From assembly GCA_963932145.1 (NCBI GenBank), contig OZ010590.1:51981098-52045097 (forward strand): a stretch of 64,000 nucleotides of DNA. The letters run 5' to 3'. Shown here one piece after another: positions 55,976 through 64,000 of this stretch; the first letter of the stretch is position 1; each line of letters starts with the position of its first letter. The notes under the pieces were generated by a model that saw only the letters and a program-made list of their open reading frames with translations, did no database searches and was not told the DNA's origin. This stretch comes from Acanthosepion lycidas. Its lineage: Eukaryota; Mollusca; Cephalopoda; Sepiida; Sepiidae. Both the position numbers and the translations under genes were made by a program.

Positions 55976-56555
55976 GTATTTAAGTAGGCATTTTGTTTAT
56001 TTATTAATCAGTATATTTATTCATTTTTGTCTACTGGCCTGACATTTCAAGAAATCCTATTTAAGAAAACTTGTGCTCTCAAGTAGGATTTAAACCTGCG
56101 TCCCCAAGGGCATGAGGGAGCTATCATAAGGCCAGCCTAGTTTGACCAATTTAGTCATGTGGAGAACAGTCAATCAGACAAGGCCAAATTTTGTGCCTTT
56201 TTCTTTAATACAATTTTTAGAACATTCATCCCAGTAGACAAAAATAAATAATATATACTTTTTAACAAATAAATGGAGCAGAAAGTTGTAGTGTGAGTCT
56301 TCGTGTCAAACATGTTATAGTATATAGGCTTTTTCTGTCTAAAGTAACTAATAGCAATGACAAGAATAGAAACAAACATTAACAATAACATTAATATTTT
56401 TTATAAAAATCAAATGAATGAAAATTATAAACAAGACAAAACTAGAATTAAGAATATTATAAAAAAATGTACAACACCAGTTGACAATAGCAAAAAGATT
56501 AGATTAATTATTTATTAAAAAAATTTAAAACCTCTAACCTTATAGTTAAAAGTAA
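55976..56555. other. No gene recognised
   Basis: AT-rich. A tRNA-like CTCAAGTAGGATTTAAACCT region at about 56077 could be a decayed SINE box B, but no head is visible. The 73-codon minus frame has no known motif. Confidence 0.35.
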
Positions 56556-56559
56556 TAAT

Positions 56560-57188
56560 TCACCTCTTAGAACAAAATTAAATAGGACAAATATTATTTA
56601 TGAATCTAAATGTCCATTAAGGATCAATCAAAATTTGTAAAAATTATATAGGCCATACTACATGTTTGACATGAAGACTCACACTATACCTTTCTGACCA
56701 AAGCTCAATTAGGTCTCCCTTAAATATTCGGGGAGACCTACCGGACCCTATTCGTAACATACTTGTTGAAAACACAAATAGCATCATCTACATGCAAAAA
56801 AAAGGCTAAAAATCATGTAAGCTTTATAAATAAAAAAATAAAAAAAAAACAACACTCAATAATATCAACATGGACACAATATCTTGACTGTGTTTTGAAA
56901 ATGAAAACATTATATAAATATATACATGCAACAAACTATCTCTTCTTAACAGTTAATATATTTCAACCTTGAAAATGGCTAAATGTATAGCCAAAAGCAC
57001 TTGCATAAAAGAACAATTGGACAGTTTTTTATATAATTTATGATCTGAAAAGAAAAAAATTATTAGATCAGATGAGAAATTGTATAAAATACTAAATCAA
57101 AGCACCTTGTCTGTCATATTCAATGAAATGTGCTTGAAAGAAGGATTGCTGCCTAAATACATAAATATATATATATATATATATATAT
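56560..57188 (+). pseudogene. PLE-B head-to-tail junction: nuclease end, hammerhead-like motif, next N-terminus
   Basis: In order on the plus strand: LRTKLNRTNIIYESKCPL (GIY half of the nuclease), decayed middle, KTTLNNINMDTIS (PLE C-terminal end), then TTGAAAATGGCTAAATGTAT with AGCCAAAAGC (hammerhead-like, degenerate) and LNQSTLSVIFNEMCLKEGLL PKY, the PLE N-terminus, which passes into (TA)n. A 3' end followed by a 5' start fits the tandem or pseudo-LTR arrangement reported for PLEs. Confidence 0.7.
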
Positions 57189-57415
57189 TATGTGTATTTC
57201 TGCTGCAAATGTTTTTTAATGTAAATATTATTTAGGGACAACACTCACCATTTGTCTCTACTACCCTGATGATTTAAGAAAGTCAAAAACTTGTCCAATA
57301 TTTCTTCCAAAAGTAACTTTTTGAGATGGAATTTTCTCCATGTCTGAGAAGGATCATTCATAATTAGGAAAAGGTGATCATTAAAATTAATCAACACAAA
57401 ATGTCTATTGTCTTT

Positions 57416-57428
57416 AATAATATTTGCC

Positions 57429-57459
<31 letters not shown>

Positions 57460-57503
57460 GGTTTGATTCTCAGCATGGTCAATAATATATAATAATATTT
57501 GCC

Positions 57504-57555
<52 letters not shown>
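57416..57555. repeat. Duplicated (TA)n block
   Basis: AATAATATTTGCCTTAATAT followed by (TA)n occurs at about 57417 and again at 57490, period 73 bp. GGTTTGATTCTCAGCATGGT between them matches the box B region of SINE family 2. Confidence 0.85.
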
Positions 57556-57562
<7 letters not shown>

Positions 57563-57644
57563 TTAATTTTTTTTTTTTTTTTGCCCTCCCCCCTCATTGA
57601 ATAGTTTTTTTGTTTTTAAGTTTATGAATAAAGAATCCCAGTGT

Positions 57645-57682
57645 ATCAAACCTGAGGAGTACTGGGATGAAACCGGTTGTTT
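57645..57682 (+). ncRNA. Candidate hammerhead-like motif, weak stem II
   Basis: CTGAGGA at 57652-57658 fits CUGANGA; GAAA is at 57669-57672; CCGGTT follows. Between them GTACTGGGAT can pair only weakly (G-U, U-A, one mismatch, C-G). A CCCAGT/ACTGGG inverted repeat overlaps it and could be the real structure. Confidence 0.35.
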
Positions 57683-57735
57683 GTTTTAGTTCTTAGTTTT
57701 CATAATTATGTCCTTTCCATTCCGCTTATTCCTTG

Positions 57736-57775
<40 letters not shown>

Positions 57776-57798
57776 ATCCCAGATTGAAACAATCACAT

Positions 57799-57850
57799 AT
57801 CTAGCCACACCGATGAGCTGTGATACAGCAAAACAGTCTGTCTGTGGATT
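57799..57850 (+). ncRNA. Decayed hammerhead motif, sister of 58101
   Basis: CCGATGA (57810-57816), GCTGTGATACAGC, AAAAC, AGTC. The stem II hairpin is the same as in the 58101 copy, but two core changes (U4 to C, G12 to A) and a 4-base insertion after the cleavage site mark it as dead. (TA)n arrays lie close on its left. Confidence 0.7.
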
Positions 57851-58100
57851 ACTATATATGCCCCCTCTTGTAGTTTGACCACTTTAGAAGAAAAGTTATT
57901 TGTCAGCAGCTGATAATTAACGGTAAAATCTCTTCATTATGAATTGAGCACTCTGGTAGCCAATAACATTTATATTTCATATATAATGCATTAAAATTCC
58001 TTTTCTCTACTGTGTGTGCTGATGGCCTAAGAGTGAGAGTCTCCAACTGATGTCAAATTGGTTGGGTTTCAATCCCAGCTTCAAGCAATTGCATGTCTAG

Positions 58101-58139
58101 CCACACTGATGAGCTGTGATACAGCGAAACAGTCTATGG
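58101..58139 (+). ncRNA. Hammerhead ribozyme motif with complete core
   Basis: CCACA, CTGATGA (58106-58112), GCTGTGATACAGC, GAAAC (58126-58130), AGTC and TATGG. Core boxes CUGAUGA and GAAA are perfect, stem II is GCTGT/ACAGC (5 bp), the cleavage triplet is GUC after 58134, and stem I pairs CCACA with TATGG at four of five positions. Stem III has one base pair, as in dimer-type hammerheads of PLEs. A (TA)n array starts within 10 bases downstream. Confidence 0.82.
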
Positions 58140-58141
58140 AT

Positions 58142-58145
<4 letters not shown>

Positions 58146-58190
<45 letters not shown>
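58146..58190. repeat. (TA)n microsatellite
   Basis: Alternating TA followed by TATG repeats, between the hammerhead motif and the next SINE head. Confidence 0.95.
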
Positions 58191-58201
<11 letters not shown>

Positions 58202-58217
58202 TTATGTATGTATATAT

Positions 58218-58690
58218 GTATGGCCAAGTGGTTAGAATGTTCACATTCTGACCATGAGATCATGGTTTGATTCTCACCATGGTCAATCTGTCAGGAAGGA
58301 GACTTCCTGGTGTTATCAAACTGGAGGGGTTGATCCCAGCATGTGACACCTTTAGAAAGTGCCTGAAAACCATACCACGGGTTGACCCAAGTCTTGTGAA
58401 TGAAATTGGGTAGACAGAACTCTTGGGGGCTGTCAATAGCTGTGCTAGCACAAAGTCACAAGTCATCATGGCCAAGGGCTTAAGCGTGCTGGCCTTGTTC
58501 AAATTGTTGATCACGCTAGATAGCACACTCTTTCCCAGAAACTGCATAGTTGCAGTATAAACCACAGGTGGTCTCGGTGGGTGTTGAATAAACACAGATA
58601 CACCTGGGCAAACATCTGTAATAGGGATTGGCTAGCTGCCCTAGAAGATGGGTATCCTCGAATATGAGTGGCCAGCTATGCATGTATGTA
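58218..58690 (+). mobile_element. tRNA-derived SINE family 2, full copy
   Basis: The head TATGGCCAAGTGGTTAGAAT (box A-like) and GGTTTGATTCTCACC (box B) are spaced as in a tRNA. The body has GGTTGACCCAAGTCTTGTGA, GTGCTAGCACAAAGTCACAA and AAACTGCATAGTTGCAGTAT. It ends at GTGGCCAGCTATGCATGTAT. A second copy is at 61590. Confidence 0.88.
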
Positions 58691-59230
58691 TACACATCAT
58701 ATTAAATGTGATAGACAAAGAAAATCATTTAAGTTTTTTATTAAGTTTTTCGAACATTCTTTCAGTTTTCCCTTCATGAGGACTATAAGAAACTGTCATA
58801 AGGATTATTGTCCCAAATGCTTTCAGCCAATTCATTAATCATTTTCAAATGGTTCATTGTTTTAATGTGTTTGTGTTCTACATTCTATTGTATTAAAAAA
58901 ATAGAATTTTTTAAGCTGTGCTATAAGAAATGTGATTATGACTCCATGTTGGGGTGTCCTTTAAAAGATAGTCACAATTCTTGTAACAAACTTAGCAACT
59001 ACATCATATATATATTGACATCATATATACATTGACAGCAAGAAGAATGACAAACTAAAAATCTCAGTGATATAAAAATAACATCTGGACATCCACACAA
59101 AATTGCTTGCCAACATTAGAGAAATTCTTGTTGACATCATTCTAAAGAAATTTAATTGTAAAAGATATCTTAAGATAATGCAGGCTACTTATAAAAAACA
59201 ATTTAAACCAAGTTTCATCCTTACCCTACT
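58691..59230. other. No gene recognised
   Basis: AT-rich. The frame 58808-59035 lacks any known motif. Confidence 0.4.
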
Positions 59231-59236
59231 TGACAA

Positions 59237-59545
59237 TGGTATGGTGGAGTAATGGATAGTGGCTCAGATTGAGGAATCAGAGAGCCAAGTTCGAATTCCA
59301 GTCGAATCCATTACATTCACTTACGCGCTAATACGCTTGGGAAACATATGAATCCTCTTCTTCTCCTCCCAGGAAAATAACAGGACAGGCCAGGTTCTAT
59401 AGCCTTGGATAGCAACTGGTCTACCACAGAAAGAAATGTCAACCTACTGCAGGAAAAATCTGCCTCGTCAGTCATGTATCAAAAGATACATGATCACCTA
59501 AGCACGTATCATACATGGCACATAACTGAGTAACATGTTGGCTGA
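59237..59545 (+). mobile_element. tRNA-derived SINE family 1, best-preserved copy
   Basis: ATGGTGGAGTAATGGATAGT carries the box A-like part and GTTCGAATTCC at 59289-59299 is a near-consensus box B. The body runs through CACTTACGCGCTAATACGCT and GGTCTACCACAGAAAGAAAT to GATACATGATCACCTAAGCA. Confidence 0.92.
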
Positions 59546-60020
59546 GGTTTAAAAGACACCCGAATATGGAATAACAACCATATTTCTCCTAGTACAGCTT
59601 AGAAATAATAAATAAAAATATTTAAATGATAAATAAATTTTAAAAATGGTTTGCCCATTGATATCATTTTTAACATTACAGTAATATAAATGTGTCTTGT
59701 ATTCAGTAAACTATAAATAGTTAGAAACATTTACTATATTTATTTGCCTAAGGTTTTTTTCAAATATAATCCTTTCTATAAAAAAAAAAATTATCTATTA
59801 CATATAATTGAACAATTTCTGATTATATTAATGTCACAATGTCCTTAAGATTTGATTCATTGATTGACTTGTTTTTCATGGCTTATCAACCCTTTGTGAG
59901 TTTAAATAAGCCAAAAAAGTTTTTGGATAGTAAAAATAATAATAATTTTTTTTTTGAGTTAATATTGCAATAACAATTTTTTGAAGATAACAGTGATTCT
60001 TTTCCAGATACAAGTCCTAC
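59546..60020. other. No gene recognised
   Basis: AT-rich stretch between two SINE copies. Confidence 0.4.
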
Positions 60021-60021
60021 T

Positions 60022-60115
60022 ATTTAACCCATAGCTGGGGTGAAGAAGAATATCTGCACATAAGGGAATGTAACAAACTCGATTTGAAATTTGAACTTGG
60101 CTCTCCAATTTTCAT
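60022..60115 (-). mobile_element. SINE family 1 fragment
   Basis: Reversed, AACTTGGCTCTCCAATTTTC and CCCATAGCTGGGGTGAAGAA match the family 1 body. The sequence is partial and decayed. Confidence 0.6.
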
Positions 60116-60183
60116 CCTTAAACAAAAAAATTAAAATTAAGCTGACATAATAAAATCAACGTTTTTTTATATATTTTAAATTA

Positions 60184-61003
60184 CTGCATATTTCCACACA
60201 TAAGGCAACCTTTAGATAAGACAAGGTCAAAAAATATAGCAAATTTTCATGAATTTATCCTATACCAGCAGTATAAGACAACTGTTTATTGATTATATAA
60301 AGATGATGTTATTTGAAATGTTGTTGCTTACTGTATTCTTAGAAATTTAAAATAAATGAAATAACAAAACCAATACTATATCATGTTTTTCCAACACACA
60401 TCCCCTAAAAGAGAAACCATTGTTTTGTTTATGTTTCATCACATGATCTCTTGCAAATACTGATTCTTCTTCTTCCTTTTCTTCTCCTATATCTAAACAA
60501 TTACAAACAGCCTGGTGTATTAATAGCCATTTACTTATACTTCATCAACAATCACAAAATTATGCCAGTAATATAAAAGGTAGAAAATGGTTTTATTACT
60601 TTTATTATCAATTTATGTGATAATGTGAATTTTTTCATGTACATTATTGGTTATCACACCGAGGCCCAGGTTAGCCTACCAACAAACATCATTCAGAATT
60701 TAAGAATAAGTCAGTCGGTTATGTGCCATGTGTGATAAACACTTAGGCAATCATGTAACTTTCAATGCATGACTGACGAGGCAGATTTTTTCCCACAATA
60801 GGTTGCCATTTCTTTCTATGGTAGACCAGTTGCCATCCAAAGCTATAGAATCTGGTCTGTCCTGCTATTTAGCCATAGCTGGGGGAGAAGAAAAGGATTC
60901 ATACCTTTCCTTAAGGGTATTAGCATGTAAGTGAATGAAATGGCCCAATTTTTCATGGTGATTTTGGGGATTTAAATATCGTCTTATATGCAGAAATATA
61001 TGG
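60184..61003. mobile_element. TA-flanked DNA transposon with a SINE inserted
   Basis: Left end CTGCATATTTCCACACATAA, right end reversed CCATATATTTCTGCATATAA, both next to TA (60182-60183 and 61004-61005). The inner terminal region continues GGCAACC against GACGAT. A family 1 SINE sits inside at 60735-60950. No transposase frame survives; a pogo/Tc1-like non-autonomous element is likely. Confidence 0.7.
60735..60950 (-). mobile_element. SINE family 1 inserted in the DNA transposon
   Basis: Reversed it carries CACTTACATGCTAATACCCT, CTATGGCTAAATAGCAGGAC and TGCCTCGTCAGTCATGCATT. The tRNA-like head is missing. Confidence 0.8.
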
Positions 61004-61009
61004 TAGGTA

Positions 61010-61590
61010 TGATATTTGTTAATAAATTTGATTGATTTATCTTATACCTGAAGAGAGAAGTTATTTCTGTGAATCTTGAAGTTGGGAGATAAGTCTTAGA
61101 ACTTTTTTATTTTAATTTATTTACCATATATATTCATTTGAAGACCGTATGGCACACTGTGTGCACCAGTTCTATGTATTCGGTTCTTCCAAAAAGTGTC
61201 ATTGGTACTGCACAAGCCTTCACTAGTACAATCAAAGATTTGCCTATCATTTAGTTTACAGACACTCCTCTTTTGGACAGGAGTAGAGGTTTATCTCTTG
61301 TTTCCTGTTTATGATTGGTTTTCCAGATCCTTCTAAAGTCTGCTTCTGCTCTGTACTGCTAACACTTGTCCTTTCCTGTGGTAATATAAGTCTAGACAGT
61401 AACCCTCTACCTTGAGTAGCTCTTGGGTACTGTATTGGGATGCATTAGTAAAAAAAAATAAATATGAATATGAAGAAAATGTAAGTTCACCTCCAAGTTT
61501 CATGCTCAGGTGATCTCCAAAGATCTGATGATTGTCTAGGTGTAAAAATACCAATTGTGCTTACATTTTGTTCTTATTTATTTGTATTTG
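61010..61590. other. No gene recognised
   Basis: Moderately AT-rich. TTTGTTAATAAATTTGATTG and GGCACACTGTGTGCACCAGT lie here. The latter resembles the 6927 region (ATGGCGCACCAGGTCTATGT), hinting at a shared unnamed repeat. Confidence 0.35.
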
Positions 61591-62044
61591 GCTAAGTGTT
61601 TGGAACCTTCACTTTCCAACCATGATATTTAGGTTTGAATCTCAATATGGTCAATTTGTCAGGCAGGGAGGTGACTTCTTGATATAATCAGCCTGAAGAG
61701 TTGATCCCAGCCTGCAACACCTTTGGAAAGTGCCTGAAAGCCATATCATGGGTTGACTCAAGCCTTGTGAGTAAAATTGGGTAGACAGAACTGTTTAGAA
61801 GCCATTGATGGTTGTGCTAGCACAAATTCTCAAGCCATGGTAACTAAGTGTTTGGGCATGCCAGATGATGAGCTATCTCCCAGAAACTGTAACTAAGGTT
61901 TGTATAGTTTAGTTGCAGTATAAACCAAAGGTGGGATCTTTGGATGTTGAACAAACACAAATATGACTGAGCAGGTGGTTGCAACAGGGATTGACTAGCT
62001 CTTGTACCAGACATGGGTACTTGAAAACAAACAACTGGCAATCA

Positions 62045-62045
<1 letters not shown>
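61590..62045 (+). mobile_element. tRNA-derived SINE family 2, copy 3
   Basis: GGCTAAGTGTTTGGAACCTT and GGTTTGAATCTCAATATGGT start it; GTTGACTCAAGCCTTGTGAG and AAACAACTGGCAATCATGAT end it. It runs directly into (TA)n at 62046. Confidence 0.87.

Positions 62046-62097
<52 letters not shown>
62046..62097. repeat. (TA)n microsatellite
   Basis: Alternating TA, directly after a SINE 3' end. Confidence 0.95.
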
Positions 62098-62099
<2 letters not shown>

Positions 62100-62250
62100 T
62101 ATAGGGTTAGGTAAATTAAATAACTAAATGTTAGTGACCATATATGTGCATGCTGGCATGCATACGTTGGTAAGCAAATAAATAATTACCAAATTTTGCC
62201 AAGAGGTGTAGACATAATAGTGCTCAATGTGATTAGACAGAGCTAAGAAA

Positions 62251-62341
62251 TATATATTAATAAATATACATATACCTAAAGTTTTGTTGGTTACCGAACC
62301 ATCAAAACTTATGTCACACACTAAACATAGGTATATGTGTA

Positions 62342-62355
<14 letters not shown>
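62251..62355. repeat. Nested inverted repeat (structured hairpin)
   Basis: The outer arms, TATATATTAATAAATATACA with TATACCT (62251-62277) and its reverse at 62329-62355, pair over 27 positions with a single G-U. Inside, AAGTTTTG pairs with CAAAACTT (62279-62310) and GGTT with AACC around the loop ACCG. It adjoins (TA)n at 62350. Confidence 0.8.

Positions 62356-62406
<51 letters not shown>
62350..62406. repeat. (TA)n microsatellite
   Basis: Uninterrupted TA following the nested hairpin. Confidence 0.95.
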
Positions 62407-62410
<4 letters not shown>

Positions 62411-62657
62411 AATTAAAGAATATAAAACACTTAAAATCTTAATATATATAAGATTTAAGAATATAATAGTTCAAAAGTAAAGCAGATATTTTCCTATAGT
62501 GCTCAATATTAAAAACATTAAAATAATATTAATATTAAAAGCTGACCCCTTGAAGAATGAATAATTCCAAGAAACTTCAAAGTCGGGAAAACAGCATCAA
62601 AAATTAATATTTACAGTTAAGTAATCTTTCTATATAAAATATTATATTTTATATATT

Positions 62658-62737
<80 letters not shown>

Positions 62738-63248
62738 TAGACATTGAAGTCAACATCCATATTAATATTGGGAACTTTAACCCCAAAATATAATATAGCA
62801 TACCTTAAAACTATATATTATCATATGAATAATGAAGAGAAAAAAATTATCTTCTTTGGGACTTTATCAAAGCAAATGCAAGAGTTTTATTTTTTAACAA
62901 GTATTTATATACAAGAGCAAACACATTATTGGTTTTTCAAAGTTCTTGAGTTATGAACGCTTATAAATATTCATCAGGTTAGCTGAAAATGTCAGTCAAA
63001 GCTATGGGGAATGTGAAGTGATATAATTCAAATAAAAGTCAGTAAGAAAGGTTTTTTGAAAATCTTTTGTTATTTTTGAGAAACTTTGTATAAATTGGTA
63101 TTTGAATTGACTTAGGGATTAATTTGGGGATTAATTTATGTGTTATCTATTTTGAATAATGTGAGGTCATGGGTTTAATAGTTTTCTTTTAATTTTTTTA
63201 TATTTCTGTAGTCATGTATCTGGGCTACTGATTTCATGATTTTTTTAT

Positions 63249-63250
<2 letters not shown>
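62407..63250. repeat. AT-rich stretch with long (TA)n at 62672-62732; no gene
   Basis: It holds TATTAATATT-type simple repeats and one long TA array. No protein motif, SINE head or element end was recognised. Confidence 0.6.

Positions 63251-63254
<4 letters not shown>

Positions 63255-63315
<61 letters not shown>
63255..63315. repeat. (TA)n microsatellite
   Basis: About 60 bases of alternating TA, upstream of the last PLE fragment. Confidence 0.95.
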
Positions 63316-63320
<5 letters not shown>

Positions 63321-63384
63321 TCAGCAATAATTTTTTCCAAACTTTTATGAAAGTTAATTCGAAACCTATATACTTACACCTTAA

Positions 63385-63830
63385 TTCTAACCATTCCCCC
63401 ATCAGTTATTAAACACATACCCTCTTCCATAGAATTTAGAATCAATGCAAACTCTTCTAGCAAAGAGGATTTTAATAGGCATAGTGGATTTTACAACTCT
63501 ACCCTTAGAAATAGTGGGTATAAATTTACTACTATTAAGTAAAGAGATCCCATTATTTATTACCATAATAAGAAAAGATCTCAGAAAATCATTTGGTTCC
63601 CCACACTTTCAGCCTAATGTTTAAAACTAAGTTAGGGCAAAAATTCCTTATTAATAAACATTTTCACAACACTAATCTGCTTAGTAAAATTATTGTTGTG
63701 CAGACAACCTTGAGAAAATCATTAAAAAACACAGTAATAAATTCTTCAACAAATATAAAAATTCAAATGGAAAGACTTATAGCAATGGTGCATTAAATGA
63801 TAATAATTGTGTGAGTTTGTAACCCTGAGT
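63385..63830 (+). pseudogene. PLE-B fragment between RT and nuclease
   Basis: Plus-strand frames give IPSSIEFRINANSSSKEDFN, GFYNSTLRNSGYKF, KIIWFP, then MFKTKLGQKFLINKHF and SNGKTYSNGALNDN. The order matches the PLE C-terminal region (IIWFxPPFS ... GxKFLxLIDKHFP) also present at 55389-55655. Several frameshifts occur. Confidence 0.8.
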
Positions 63831-63939
63831 TTCACACTTTTGCGATCCTCAGACAAACTCTTGTCTTGTCTTTGTCTGGGGATCCCAAAAGCATGAAACC
63901 AGGTTTAAATCTCACATCCATACAACTATATAAATATGT

Positions 63940-64000
63940 GTGTTTGTGTGTGCATATATATGCATATATTTGCATATATGTGTGTGTGTGTGTGTGTCCA
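63940..64000. repeat. TG-rich microsatellite at window end
   Basis: TGTGTG and TATATGCA units continue to the window edge. Confidence 0.85.

Noticed and set aside
57391-57597. Open frames made of Tyr-Ile repeats (also at 49324, 58058 and 63175).
   Set aside because: They are translations of (TA)n microsatellites.

Overview
The window is AT-rich animal DNA with no long intact coding sequence. It looks like the inside of a large host gene whose introns have filled with transposable elements. A mollusc, most likely a cephalopod, is my inference. It rests on the mix of CR1/L2-like and other non-LTR elements, Penelope-like elements (PLEs), several tRNA-derived SINEs, a mariner MITE and abundant (TA)n arrays. 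No species-specific marker was seen.

The host gene lies on the minus strand. Three short exons at 32698-32763, 15016-15146 and 9323-9425 have canonical splice sites and compatible phases. Together they encode one unbroken stretch of a myosin motor domain, from the TYIGDILIAVNPF strand to the P-loop GESGAGKT and beyond. The sequence best fits class III myosin (kinase-motor type). The introns between them are about 17.6 kb and 5.9 kb and consist largely of repeats. The rest of the motor, and any kinase domain, was not found. A separate 30-codon candidate initiation exon with a signal-peptide-like sequence lies at 44661-44750 on the minus strand.

Region by region: 1-3.6 kb is a decayed Ty3/gypsy element. 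3.9-7.9 kb holds a 5S-derived fragment, a MADE1-like MITE, a mariner relic and LINE ends. 8.6-15.1 kb holds two myosin exons, LINE ends, a gypsy relic and DNA-transposon remnants. 15.4-17.7 kb is a PLE with reverse transcriptase (RT), GIY-YIG nuclease and a hammerhead-like motif. 18.4-24.2 kb holds LINE pieces, an IS630-like transposase relic and a 56-bp minisatellite. 24.3-30.4 kb holds a head-to-head pair of SINE-like elements carrying hammerhead motifs, hAT MITEs, and a second, inverted gypsy copy. 32.7-34.8 kb holds a myosin exon and a tandem array built from a LINE 3' end. 35-41.8 kb holds an LTR-like promoter island, a Tigger-like element, foldback repeats and another PLE. 42-50 kb holds MITEs, LINE ends, a hAT shell and a PLE piece. 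51-54 kb holds inverted and tandem repeats. 55-58.2 kb holds PLE fragments and hammerhead motifs among (TA)n arrays. 58.2-64 kb holds SINEs, a TA-flanked DNA transposon, nested hairpins and a last PLE fragment.

The most notable theme is self-cleaving RNA. At least three unrelated sequence families carry hammerhead-ribozyme-like cores, several inside or next to PLEs and one inside a tRNA-headed SINE. One copy (58101-58139) keeps every core nucleotide I can check. Family assignments for repeats are by eye from protein motifs and terminal structure; none was confirmed by database search.
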